Positions 1 to 5,536 of a stretch of DNA of 31,320 nt are shown here, in pieces. Source of the DNA: a virus. Position 1 is the first letter of the stretch. The number at the start of each line of letters is the position of its first letter. The notes below the pieces were generated by a model. The model saw only the letters and a list, made by a program, of their open reading frames with translations, was not told the DNA's origin and did no database searches. The DNA is taken from positions 1-31,320 of the IMG/VR virus record IMGVR_UViG_3300036945_000056; one strand, written 5' to 3'. The position numbers were made by a program, and so were the translations under genes.

Positions 1-125
1 CTTGGCTAGTGCGTGTGTGCGCTAGTGGTAAAACAAAAAGCGTTGGTTACTTTAAAGACTTGGAATTAGCAGGCTTGGTGGCTGACGAAGCCCGTTCTAT
101 TTATCACGGCGTTTACGCCAAATAA
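1..125 (+). CDS. AP2-domain protein, C-terminal fragment (5' end outside window)
   Basis: Open from the left edge (reading frame begins at base 3) to TAA at 123-125. The visible 40 residues read as the end of an AP2 DNA-binding domain: a W-L-V-R-V strand, a short turn with G-K, then G-Y-F-K-D-L-E, an amphipathic A..A..EA helix and the closing Y-H-G-x-Y-A. In phages this domain usually sits at the C-terminus of HNH homing endonucleases or similar free-standing mobile genes, so the whole gene may be a selfish endonuclease. The nuclease part is not visible, so that is inference. It could also be an AP2-only DNA-binding protein. Confidence 0.6.
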   Translation, partial: WLVRVCASGKTKSVGYFKDLELAGLVADEARSIYHGVYAK

Positions 126-140
126 CCTAAAGGAAAAATC

Positions 141-440
141 ATGACAACATTCAACTGGACAATCAATCAACTCGATCGCAACACCTCTAACGGTTTCGTC
201 ACCACTGTGCATTACGATGTATCAGCAGTGGACGGCGATCATCTTGCATCTACCTACGGCACTATCGGTTTCACAGGCGACAACCCTACAACACCTTTTG
301 AATCTCTGACTGAAGCGCAAGTAATTGCATGGGTCAAAGACAAGCTAGGTGAGGCAACTGTAGAGGCTTCATTGGCTGCACAGATTGAAGCACAGCGTAA
401 TCCTGTTCAGGCTTCTGGCCTGCCTTGGGGCCAAGCATGA
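141..440 (+). CDS. Small phage protein, resembles DUF7936 family
   Basis: A 99-residue soluble protein starting at ATG 141 with a good AAAGGA ribosome site at about 129-134. The N-terminus (M-T-T-F-N-W-T-I-N-Q-L-D-R) and the beta-rich middle ending in an L-T-E-A-Q-V-I-A-W-V-K helix match my memory of DUF7936-type proteins, which lie next to tail-fibre or lysis genes in many podoviruses. No enzyme motif or membrane segment is seen. Its stop overlaps the next start as ATGA. Function unknown; a virion or tail accessory role would fit the position. Confidence 0.75.
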   Translation: MTTFNWTINQLDRNTSNGFVTTVHYDVSAVDGDHLASTYGTIGFTGDNPTTPFESLTEAQVIAWVKDKLGEATVEASLAAQIEAQRNPVQASGLPWGQA

Positions 441-595
441 ATCTGAATCTTGAGATTGCTGAAGTGAACTTCATCTTGCAAGTTCTTGGACAACTGCCAA
501 CAAGTTCTAACGTCTATCCTCTGCTGAAAAAGATTGAGGGACAAGCGCAAGAGCAAGCGCCGAAAGTGGAAGATGGACAACCAGCAGCTATTTAA
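437..595 (+). CDS. Small hypothetical phage protein (52 aa)
   Basis: ATG 437 overlaps the previous TGA (ATGA), and the frame runs 52 codons to TAA at 593-595. The protein begins M-N-L-N-L-E-I-A-E-V-N and has a single predicted helix-turn-helix-like layout: a beta or helix start, a hydrophobic F-I-L-Q-V-L-G-Q-L segment and a Q/E/A-rich tail. Short proteins of this form are common beside DUF7936-like genes in phages. The tail overlaps the start of the next gene by 23 bases. No function is known to me. Confidence 0.7.
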   Translation: MNLNLEIAEVNFILQVLGQLPTSSNVYPLLKKIEGQAQEQAPKVEDGQPAAI

Positions 596-794
596 CCTAG
601 TGGTCAGCGTTGCTGGCTTCTTAGCTGTCTACACTCTCAATGGCCTGACTCGAAAGATTCAGCGCCTTGAGGATGAGATGAAGACGCTGCCGCATGACTA
701 CGTGCAAAAGGATGACTACCGCGCTGATATGCGTGACGTTAAGGAATTGCTTAAGCAAATCTTTGACAAGCTGGACGCCAAGCAGGACAAGTAA
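573..794 (+). CDS. Small membrane-anchored coiled-coil protein
   Basis: A 73-residue protein if started at ATG 573. An upstream in-frame ATG at 534 would add a very basic 13-residue leader lying inside the previous gene. Residues about 5-24 are hydrophobic (one TM segment), followed by a charged coiled-coil region (K-I-Q-R-L-E-D-E-M-K) and a C-terminal helix rich in K/D. The shape, one N-terminal TM with a cytoplasmic or periplasmic coiled coil, is like many lysis-cassette accessory or holin-like proteins. Function is inferred from the neighbouring holin and endolysin only. Confidence 0.75.
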   Translation: MDNQQLFNLVVSVAGFLAVYTLNGLTRKIQRLEDEMKTLPHDYVQKDDYRADMRDVKELLKQIFDKLDAKQDK

Positions 795-796
795 AT

Positions 797-1522
797 GTGG
801 ATCCAATCAGCCTTTTGCTTATGGCTCAGAGTGCAGTCAGCGCTATTCGTACTGGTTGCCAAATGTTGTCAGAAGGGAAGGCTGATCTTGACAAGTTTAA
901 AAAGACTGTTGAGAAGGGTGTAGGAGACGCCAAGGCGATCTACACCGAAGTCACGGGGCTGTGGGGCTGGGTTCAGAATTTATTTAGTGGAGTCCAAAAG
1001 CAGAAGCAGGCTCCACAAGTCTTGTTGCAGAGTCCAGAGGCTCCACAACAAAACAAAACAAAACGCCAGCCAGAACCAGAACTGACGTATGAGGAGTTTC
1101 AAGCACAGTCGGTGCATGAGATTTGCGAGAACATGAAAGTTTACTTCGAGGCCATTCGCGCCTTAAAGCAGCATTGTCGAGAGCTAGAAACAGAGTCAGC
1201 CACAACGGATAAAGTGGCGTCTGCTGCGATTGATAGGATTGAGATTGAGTGGCAACTAAAGCAGTTGTCTACGCAAGTCAGAGAGGCAATGGTCTATACG
1301 CCAGAGCATTTAGGGCTTCAGGACTTGTATTCTCGGTTTAACCAGATGTACGAGCAGATTCTAGAAGAACAAGAGTTTGCCCGTGACGTCAAGGCCAAGA
1401 AAGACAGAGACAACGCATGGCAACACGAACACCGCAAGGAAATACTAAAGGCCAAAATGGTGTACGCAGTAGCAGTGACAATCGCCCTGTTGGAAATGAT
1501 TGGGTTGTATTTGACACTATGA
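797..1522 (+). CDS. Hypothetical helical protein with C-terminal TM segment
   Basis: A 241-residue protein probably starting at GTG 797 (M-D-P-I-S-L-L-L-M-A), with AGGA at 784-787 nine bases upstream. A later in-frame ATG at 821 is possible but loses the hydrophobic N-terminus. Residues 1-25 are weakly hydrophobic, 80-100 are Q/P/K-rich and probably a flexible linker, 100-215 are charged helices with coiled-coil character, and 220-239 form a clear TM segment at the end. This may be an inner-membrane protein of the lysis cassette; a spanin-like role is possible, but no Rz/Rz1 signature or lipobox was found. Confidence 0.75.
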   Translation: MDPISLLLMAQSAVSAIRTGCQMLSEGKADLDKFKKTVEKGVGDAKAIYTEVTGLWGWVQNLFSGVQKQKQAPQVLLQSPEAPQQNKTKRQPEPELTYEEFQAQSVHEICENMKVYFEAIRALKQHCRELETESATTDKVASAAIDRIEIEWQLKQLSTQVREAMVYTPEHLGLQDLYSRFNQMYEQILEEQEFARDVKAKKDRDNAWQHEHRKEILKAKMVYAVAVTIALLEMIGLYLTL

Positions 1523-1701
1523 GAGAATTTTGGCTTTGGGTAACAATTGTCACGCTAATCATCTTTTGCTTGATGGGTTTGTCGTTTCTAGTCGTATATC
1601 AAAGCAAACAGTTGAAAAAAACTGAGGCTATGATTGTTCGACTAGAGGAGAAAGAACGTAAGGTAAAAACTTTTACTTTAAAGGAAAAGGAAGATGAGTG
1701 A
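1519..1701 (+). CDS. Small TM protein with charged tail (60 aa)
   Basis: ATG 1519 overlaps the preceding TGA (ATGA), giving a 60-residue protein. A longer in-frame ORF starts at 1417 inside the previous gene, but its extra part is low-quality shadow sequence. Residues 5-28 are a strong TM segment (W-L-W-V-T-I-V-T-L-I-I-F), followed by a K/E-rich coiled coil. The topology (short N-out, long charged C-terminal tail) resembles a mini i-spanin or an anti-holin-like protein, but it is much shorter than known Rz proteins. Function unassigned. Confidence 0.7.
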   Translation: MREFWLWVTIVTLIIFCLMGLSFLVVYQSKQLKKTEAMIVRLEEKERKVKTFTLKEKEDE

Positions 1702-2149
1702 TCTGTTTAACCTACTCAAAGGCATCGCGCCGACACTGGCGACAGCCGTTGCCGGCCCGTTGGGTGGCGCTGCCGTTAGCGCTCTGGCTGCTAAGTTTGG
1801 CGTGTCTGACAGCGTTGAGGCCGTGGCTAAAGCTATCTCAGGCGACCCTGCCGCAGCGCAAAAGTTAGCTGAAATGGAGTTGGAGTATTACAAGATTGAG
1901 CAAGGCAACTTAACCGCCCGTTTACAAGCTGACATGGCAAGCGATTCTTGGTTATCTAAAAACATTCGCCCTGCCACTTTGATCTTTCTTTTGTTTGCTT
2001 ACAGTGGTTTTGCAGTGGCTTCAATCTTTGGCTTTGAGACTCGCGGCGCTTACGTTGAATTACTAGGTCAATGGGGTATGCTCGTTATGAGTTTTTACTT
2101 TGGTGGTCGGACAATGGAAAAAATTGCAGATAAGGTAGGCAAAAAATGA
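1694..2149 (+). CDS. Holin, 3-TM superfamily
   Basis: A 151-residue protein starting at ATG 1694 with GGAAAAGGAAG just upstream, overlapping the previous gene by 8 bases. The N-terminal Gly/Ala-rich region (G-P-L-G-G-A-A-V-S-A-L-A) is followed by a helix with the A-E-x-E-L-E-Y-Y pattern, then D-S-W-L-S-K-N-I-R-P and two hydrophobic segments (about 90-112 and 121-139) ending F-G-G-R-T-M-E-K. The N-I-R-P...F-G-G-R-T-x-E-K signature is typical of the GTA/phage 3-TM holin family (PF11351-like). It would form holes in the inner membrane, releasing the endolysin at 2444. Confident family call. Confidence 0.88.
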   Translation: MSDLFNLLKGIAPTLATAVAGPLGGAAVSALAAKFGVSDSVEAVAKAISGDPAAAQKLAEMELEYYKIEQGNLTARLQADMASDSWLSKNIRPATLIFLLFAYSGFAVASIFGFETRGAYVELLGQWGMLVMSFYFGGRTMEKIADKVGKK

Positions 2150-2457
2150 TGGAACTTTTAAAACTTTGGTTGATGAAACCCGTAGTGAAACCTACTGTGG
2201 AAGAAGTGGAAGTTTACGTTTGGGCTTTTGTTGTTAAGTCAATTACCATCATGGTGTTGGGAATCGCGTTTGGCGTTCTTTATGCCGTAGCGTTTGTGCC
2301 TGAAGAAGATGTACTTGCGCCAATTGACGCAGTGTTTCTTGAAATCCTGAAAGCAATTGCTTTTATGGGTGTTGGCACAATGGGTGGTATATCTGGCCGC
2401 AAAGCCAGCAACGCAATCGCTAAAGCAATCGTAGGGGAAGAAAATGAACCTAAGTGA
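2146..2457 (+). CDS. Two-TM membrane protein, possible second holin or antiholin
   Basis: A 103-residue protein whose start overlaps the holin stop by 4 bases (ATGATG at 2146-2151, either ATG possible). Residues about 25-52 and 62-85 are hydrophobic. The second ends in a Gly-rich G-V-G-T-M-G-G-I-S-G-R-K turn, and the tail is short and charged. Its placement directly between the holin and the endolysin suggests a role in lysis timing, as an antiholin or accessory holin, but no family was recognised. It overlaps the endolysin start by 14 bases. Confidence 0.75.
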   Translation: MMELLKLWLMKPVVKPTVEEVEVYVWAFVVKSITIMVLGIAFGVLYAVAFVPEEDVLAPIDAVFLEILKAIAFMGVGTMGGISGRKASNAIAKAIVGEENEPK

Positions 2458-2896
2458 GCATTTCACACTTGAAGAAGCTACATACAGCGAAACTGCTGTG
2501 CGTATGCACATTGACAATCAGCCAAGCACTTTGCAGCTTGAGAACATGAAACACGCAGCGGCTTGCCTTGAGCCTTTACGGGCTGTTACAGGCCCGTTGC
2601 GGATTAACTCATGGTTACGCCTACCTGAAGTTAACGTAGCCGTTGGTGGCTCCAAGGTGTCTAGTCACATGGATGGTTGGGCAATTGACTTGTCTAGCAC
2701 CAAGCTAACGCCAATTGAGTTGTGCCACAAGGTAGAGGAACTAGGCATCAAGTTTGACCAAATGATTCACGAATATGGAAGGTGGATGCACCTATCTTTT
2801 GCGCCTGAGATGCGTCAGCAGAAGCTGACGATCTTCAAGCCCGAAGGTAAATACAAGCCTGGTATTCTGACCGAAGCCGAATACCATTCAGCTTAA
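2444..2896 (+). CDS. Endolysin, peptidase M15 family
   Basis: A 150-residue protein starting at ATG 2444 with GGGGAAG just upstream inside the previous gene. The N-terminal L-S-E-H-F-T-L-E-E-A matches the start of the Peptidase_M15_3 fold. Zinc ligands of the S-x-H-x-x-G-x-A-x-D motif are His75 and Asp82 and the third is His116 in W-M-H-L-S; Glu110 is close to the catalytic position. It would cut the peptide stem of peptidoglycan. No signal peptide is present, so release depends on the holin. The length is normal for the family. The stop overlaps the converging gene's stop. Confidence 0.9.
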   Translation: MNLSEHFTLEEATYSETAVRMHIDNQPSTLQLENMKHAAACLEPLRAVTGPLRINSWLRLPEVNVAVGGSKVSSHMDGWAIDLSSTKLTPIELCHKVEELGIKFDQMIHEYGRWMHLSFAPEMRQQKLTIFKPEGKYKPGILTEAEYHSA

Positions 2897-3174
2897 ACAG
2901 CTTTCCACTCGCGCTCTTTACGCTTGGCGTTGGACATAACTGTTTTACCAGTTAGTTCAACCATGCCTAACTTTTGCATCTCTGGCAAGCGTCTAGAGAT
3001 TGCATTAGGGTTAAGCAATGTGAAATACGAGATGCCGTCTTTGCCAAGCGGGCCGTATTGCATCAATGCGTTGTGAATCAGTTTAAAGTGTTGACTAGCA
3101 AAAATTTCTGTTGAATCAGCAGCTTCATGACTGGTGATTGGGTCTGTCTTTTTTGCTCTGAAAAAATTAAACAT
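2893..3174 (-). CDS. Winged-helix-like phage protein (93 aa)
   Basis: Starts at 3174 with TAGGAAC about 6 bases upstream on the minus strand. The N-terminus has D-P-I-T-S-H-E-A-A-D, a signature I know from small phage proteins with a winged-helix fold. This is followed by helices, a short turn (F-T-L-L-N-P-N-A-I-S-R-R-L-P-E-M) that could be the recognition helix, then a wing (M-V-E-L-T-G-K-T). Basic C-terminus. It is the last gene of the leftward operon, so it may be a late-acting regulator or a DNA-binding accessory of recombination. Confidence 0.75.
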   Translation of the reverse strand: MFNFFRAKKTDPITSHEAADSTEIFASQHFKLIHNALMQYGPLGKDGISYFTLLNPNAISRRLPEMQKLGMVELTGKTVMSNAKRKEREWKAV

Positions 3175-3248
3175 ATCTGTTCCTATGCAAATGGGTGCTA
3201 ACTGCTACTTTTTTTAGGCAATATCGCCGACAGAAAGCACCCCGTTAA
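3175..3248. other. Intergenic gap in leftward operon
   Basis: 74 bases between the SSB-like gene and the winged-helix gene, the largest gap inside the leftward operon. On the minus strand it holds an A7 run and the ribosome site of the next gene. I looked for a terminator hairpin before the A/T run and found only GGCGATATTGCC, which cannot form a loop of three or more bases. No ORF seen. Confidence 0.4.
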
Positions 3249-3500
3249 TCAGAATGGCACGTCATCATCCGATGGGAAGCCATCGTTAGACTGTTTTGCT
3301 GGCGCTTTGCCGTCTTGTTTAGGCTCAAACAAATAAGCCCACCCTGACCAGCCACCTTCAACCAAAGGCGTCTGATCGAGTTTCAGCATTGGGCCTTTTT
3401 TAGTTTCGATAACGCTGCCGATACGTTGGTAACGAACCTTCTCTTGTCCGTCTTTTTGGTACGTTCCAGCGCGTACCGTTACTTCATAAATTGTTGCCAT
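3249..3500 (-). CDS. Small single-stranded DNA-binding-like protein
   Basis: An 83-residue protein. The first 65 residues form a beta-rich domain (Y-E-V-T-V-R-A-G-T-Y...R-Y-Q-R-I-G-S-V-I-E-T...M-L-K-L-D) that would fit a minimal OB-like fold. The tail is disordered and acidic and ends D-D-D-V-P-F, close to the D-D-D-I-P-F tip by which bacterial SSB recruits partners. Its place next to an Erf annealase and a YqaJ-like exonuclease supports a role in coating ssDNA during recombination. It is half the usual SSB length, so this may be a divergent family. RBS (GAAAG) at about 8 bases. Confidence 0.65.
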   Translation of the reverse strand: MATIYEVTVRAGTYQKDGQEKVRYQRIGSVIETKKGPMLKLDQTPLVEGGWSGWAYLFEPKQDGKAPAKQSNDGFPSDDDVPF

Positions 3501-3509
3501 GTGTTTCTT

Positions 3510-4139
3510 TCAAAATGAGTGTTCTTGTGAGATTTGCTTTACGATTTTGTCGTAGTACTTCTTTGCTTCATCAACCTTAAACTTGATCTTGTCTTCAAGT
3601 GCTTTGTCGCGAACGTACTTAACAATAGTGACTCTGAGTTCAGGGTTGATGTGTTCCACTTGGTGTAAAGCCTTGTCTTCAAAGCCTACTAAGTGATCTG
3701 GTGTGTTAACAAGGCAATAGGCGATATGGGCAAAGTCTAAGTCCCAAAGCCACATATACGCCCGTAGCTGCCATTCGTAAGTCTTGTCTTCACCCTGAGA
3801 GGAAAGGACAGGAAACGTAGCTAGCGACCAACTTGATTTAATGTCAATCACCTGGTCAGCCGTAACAATGTCAGCTTCACCAGTTATCCATTCGTTTGTC
3901 TTACGCTCTGTGTTCTTTTTGTAGTTGCAAAACATCACAGAGTTAAGCAACTCAATAGAACGGTCTTCAACTAGTAAACCTTTCTCGGTGTACTTGCTAG
4001 AGAATCGTTCGTCAAAGCCGTAAACAAACTCTTTGGCTTGTTTGGTAATAGCTGTCTTTGCCCCTACGGACAAGGTTTCATCCTTGCCTTTTGGGTCAGC
4101 CATCAAATCAGCTAGTGATGACGCTCTAATCTTAAGCAT
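3510..4139 (-). CDS. YqaJ/lambda-exonuclease-like nuclease
   Basis: A 209-residue PD-(D/E)XK nuclease. Visible active-site parts are G-E-A-D (87-90), the V-I-D-I-K-S motif with Asp99 and Lys101, and the helix Q-x-x-x-Y at Gln124 to Tyr128, the pattern of YqaJ-type viral recombinases. It would resect dsDNA 5' ends to give 3' overhangs for the Erf protein, whose gene it overlaps by 8 bases. Length is normal. The early R-x-S-x-L-x-D-L-M-A-D N-terminus is also usual for this phage group. Confidence 0.85.
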   Translation of the reverse strand: MLKIRASSLADLMADPKGKDETLSVGAKTAITKQAKEFVYGFDERFSSKYTEKGLLVEDRSIELLNSVMFCNYKKNTERKTNEWITGEADIVTADQVIDIKSSWSLATFPVLSSQGEDKTYEWQLRAYMWLWDLDFAHIAYCLVNTPDHLVGFEDKALHQVEHINPELRVTIVKYVRDKALEDKIKFKVDEAKKYYDKIVKQISQEHSF

Positions 4140-4713
4140 TGGCTAAAGCCTCCATAACTTGTTTATCTTGCGCTGCTGTCAGGGTAAACGTATCGCGCAG
4201 CTTCTCAGTGGTGTACTGGCCTGCCAAAATTTTGTCGATTGCACCCTGTAGGCGTTTAGCGTCTAGCGTTGGCTTTTGCTTAACAACTTCATGCGTTTGA
4301 CCGTCAGCATCGTTATCACCTTCAGTTGGGATTGCAAACGTCTGAAATGCCATGTACTTGTAAGCGGCTGACATGGCTTTGTTTGTACCTTTGTCGCCAG
4401 AATCCATTGCTTCGCCAAAAGTTCTAGCTGTGTGCTTAGAGCCATCTTCAGCGCTTACCAAATCAAACTCAGCTTCTACAGTGATGTAAAACAATGCACC
4501 GCCTGCTTTGCTGACACGCTCCTCACTAATCCTTGTAAGCATCCGTGGAATGATGCACAAGCCGTTTTTAGCCATGATTGAAGACAAGACGTTGTAGACA
4601 GCATCAATGCCGCGAAAGTTGTAGCCAGAGCCTTGGTTGTTGCGCGATGACTTGCTAATGCCGATTGCTGCTAGTTCAGTTTGAACAGCGTTGATTGCTT
4701 GATAAACTTTCAT
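4132..4713 (-). CDS. erf: Erf family single-strand annealing protein
   Basis: A 193-residue protein when started at 4713. A longer frame to 4749 exists, but its first 12 residues overlap the upstream gene. The family signature is very clear: Y-N-F-R-G-I-D-A-V-Y-N near residues 31-41 and G-E-A-M-D-S-G-D-K-G-T-N-K-A-M-S-A-A-Y-K-Y near 100-120, followed by F-A-I-P-T-E-G-D-N-D. Erf promotes annealing of complementary ssDNA, partnered here by the exonuclease and SSB-like genes downstream. In P22 it circularises the injected genome. Confidence 0.92.
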   Translation of the reverse strand: MKVYQAINAVQTELAAIGISKSSRNNQGSGYNFRGIDAVYNVLSSIMAKNGLCIIPRMLTRISEERVSKAGGALFYITVEAEFDLVSAEDGSKHTARTFGEAMDSGDKGTNKAMSAAYKYMAFQTFAIPTEGDNDADGQTHEVVKQKPTLDAKRLQGAIDKILAGQYTTEKLRDTFTLTAAQDKQVMEALANA

Positions 4714-4820
4714 AGACCCGCCCAAATTAAGATGAATACTGTGAAGCAAGCAATGACGTAAAGAACGTGGAGGACTTGTTCGTAAAGTTGTTTTTTGGGA
4801 GGTAGATCGTACAGGTTCAT
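4710..4820 (-). CDS. Tiny membrane protein (36 aa) leading the leftward operon
   Basis: ATG at 4820-4818 has an AGGAAA ribosome site about 6 bases upstream, which decides this start over a longer frame back to 4937. Residues 1-15 are polar (N-L-Y-D-L-P-P-K-K-Q); 16-35 are a TM helix (V-L-Y-V-I-A-C-F-T-V-F-I-L-I-W). The stop overlaps the erf ATG (ATGA), so erf translation may be coupled to it. No known family. It could be an early host-membrane effector, but that is only suggested by its operon-first position. Confidence 0.6.
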   Translation of the reverse strand: MNLYDLPPKKQLYEQVLHVLYVIACFTVFILIWAGL

Positions 4821-4864
4821 GATGTTTCCTAAGTTACCGTTTGCGTTGCGCTGCGGGATATGAG

Positions 4865-4872
4865 CAGTATAA
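4865..4872 (-). promoter_or_regulatory. Possible leftward promoter -10
   Basis: The minus strand reads TATACT at plus 4866-4871, a good -10. No convincing -35 stands 16-18 bases upstream (CATCAT or GCATCA), so it would be weak or activator-dependent. It lies about 45 bases ahead of the first leftward gene (ATG at 4820). Confidence 0.35.
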
Positions 4873-4920
4873 GCTAGATTTTGAAAGTATGATGCAGAAA
4901 GAAAAAATATTTTGTCTATG

Positions 4921-4937
4921 TTGTTTGATTGCAACAA
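4921..4937. promoter_or_regulatory. Candidate operator, inverted repeat
   Basis: TTGTT at 4921-4925 and AACAA at 4933-4937 form an imperfect dyad with a 7-base centre. It covers the -35 of the rightward promoter (TTGATT, 4925-4930), so a repressor bound here would block it. The adjacent HTH protein is the obvious candidate ligand. Confidence 0.4.
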
Positions 4938-4952
4938 TTTGCCTTATACAAT
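4925..4952 (+). promoter_or_regulatory. Rightward early promoter
   Basis: TTGATT at 4925-4930, a 16-base spacer, then TACAAT at 4947-4952. A start 7 bases after the -10 falls on the A of the HTH gene's ATG at 4960, so the transcript may be leaderless. The same TTGATT-N16 layout recurs at the late promoter at 11442. Confidence 0.5.
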
Positions 4953-4959
4953 GCAGGCT

Positions 4960-5121
4960 ATGACAAAAGAACAGCTTATCAAACTAGCAGGCTCACAGAC
5001 TGAGCTTGCCAAACTGCTTGGAATTAGCCAGCCAGCAGTTTCTGCATGGGTAGAAGTGCCACAAGCGCGAATCTGGCAATTGAAATTGTTAAAACCCAAG
5101 TGGTTCAAGGAGCAAAAATGA
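4960..5121 (+). CDS. Cro/YdaS-like helix-turn-helix repressor
   Basis: A 53-residue protein from ATG 4960 (an in-frame ATG at 4951 overlaps the -10). The helix-turn-helix is clear: S-Q-T-E-L-A-K-L-L-G-I-S-Q-P-A-V-S-A-W, with recognition helix Q-P-A-V-S-A-W, the layout of YdaS/Cro. It sits at the divergent control point between leftward recombination and rightward replication, the place of lambda cro, so it probably binds the dyad at 4921-4937. No second repressor (cI-like) is visible in the divergent region. Stop overlaps the next start (ATGA). Confidence 0.85.
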   Translation: MTKEQLIKLAGSQTELAKLLGISQPAVSAWVEVPQARIWQLKLLKPKWFKEQK

Positions 5122-5423
5122 GTTACGCAGAATTAGAAATGCGCGTTATCCAGTGGGGAGAGGCGCGTAATATCGTGCAGAACAGCACCCCTATGGCTCA
5201 ATGGAAAAAGACTCAAGAGGAAGTCTTAGAGTTGCGTGATGCCATCATTGCCAACAACCGAGATGAAATGAAGGATGCTTATGGAGACATTCTGGTGACT
5301 CTCATTATGGGTTGTGCAACCGCAGACATTGGCTTAACAGAGTGTCTAGAGTTGGCCTATGAGCAGATTAAGAATCGCAAGGGCTATCTCACCAAAGAAG
5401 GCATTTTTGTGAAACAAGTGTGA
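5118..5423 (+). CDS. MazG-like nucleotide pyrophosphohydrolase
   Basis: A 101-residue protein starting at ATG 5118. The helical MazG-like metal site is seen as E-E-V-L-E (Glu34, Glu35, Glu38) and D-A-Y-G-D (Asp53, Asp57), followed by a hydrophobic helix (I-L-V-T-L-I-M-G-C) and the family ending A-Y-E-Q-I-K-N-R-K-G. In classic MazG the last motif is E-x-x-D; here it is D-x-x-x-D, as in several phage versions. It would hydrolyse NTP/dNTP or ppGpp-like nucleotides to keep the host in growth. An upstream frame extension to 5046 is ignored. Confidence 0.8.
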   Translation: MSYAELEMRVIQWGEARNIVQNSTPMAQWKKTQEEVLELRDAIIANNRDEMKDAYGDILVTLIMGCATADIGLTECLELAYEQIKNRKGYLTKEGIFVKQV

Positions 5424-5536
5424 TATGATTTTTTGAGACAAGGCTAGGTGCGAAGTCATGAGCGCACCGAAAAGAGTTACCCGTTCTCCTGCCATTGTTT
5501 CTTTTCATCAAACGGGCTGCTAAAAACTGGAAAACA
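5421..5536 (+). promoter_or_regulatory. Promoter and structured leader ahead of ydaU
   Basis: An extended -10, TGATATGAT (5421-5429), overlaps the end of the MazG-like gene. The 100-base leader that follows holds two good stems: GGTGCG (5447-5452) with CGCACC (5463-5468), and CCCGTT (5480-5485) with AACGGG (5511-5516). Neither is followed by a T-run, so they are not simple terminators. No known riboswitch was recognised. See the finding on this leader. Confidence 0.45.
5458..5523 (+). CDS. Possible 21-codon leader peptide
   Basis: ATG 5458 with AGGTG at 5445-5449 in front (8-base spacing) opens a frame of 21 codons (M-S-A-P-K-R-V-T-R-S-P) ending TAA at 5521-5523, 13 bases before the ydaU ATG. 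It lies inside the two hairpins of the leader, so its translation would open or close them. No known leader peptide matches; it may be chance. Confidence 0.25.
   Translation: MSAPKRVTRSPAIVSFHQTGC

Noticed and set aside
3190-3240. Terminator in the leftward operon
   Set aside because: The A/T run lacks a hairpin with an acceptable loop upstream of it.
5440-5480. Known riboswitch or tRNA-like element in the ydaU leader
   Set aside because: Stem lengths and conserved bases do not match any class I could recall; kept only as an unassigned structured leader.
5495-5536. Longer ydaU start giving 14 extra residues
   Set aside because: The added residues are in the leader hairpin, and the family begins with M-x-Y-Y-x-F-x-x-G-D-Y, which fits ATG 5537.
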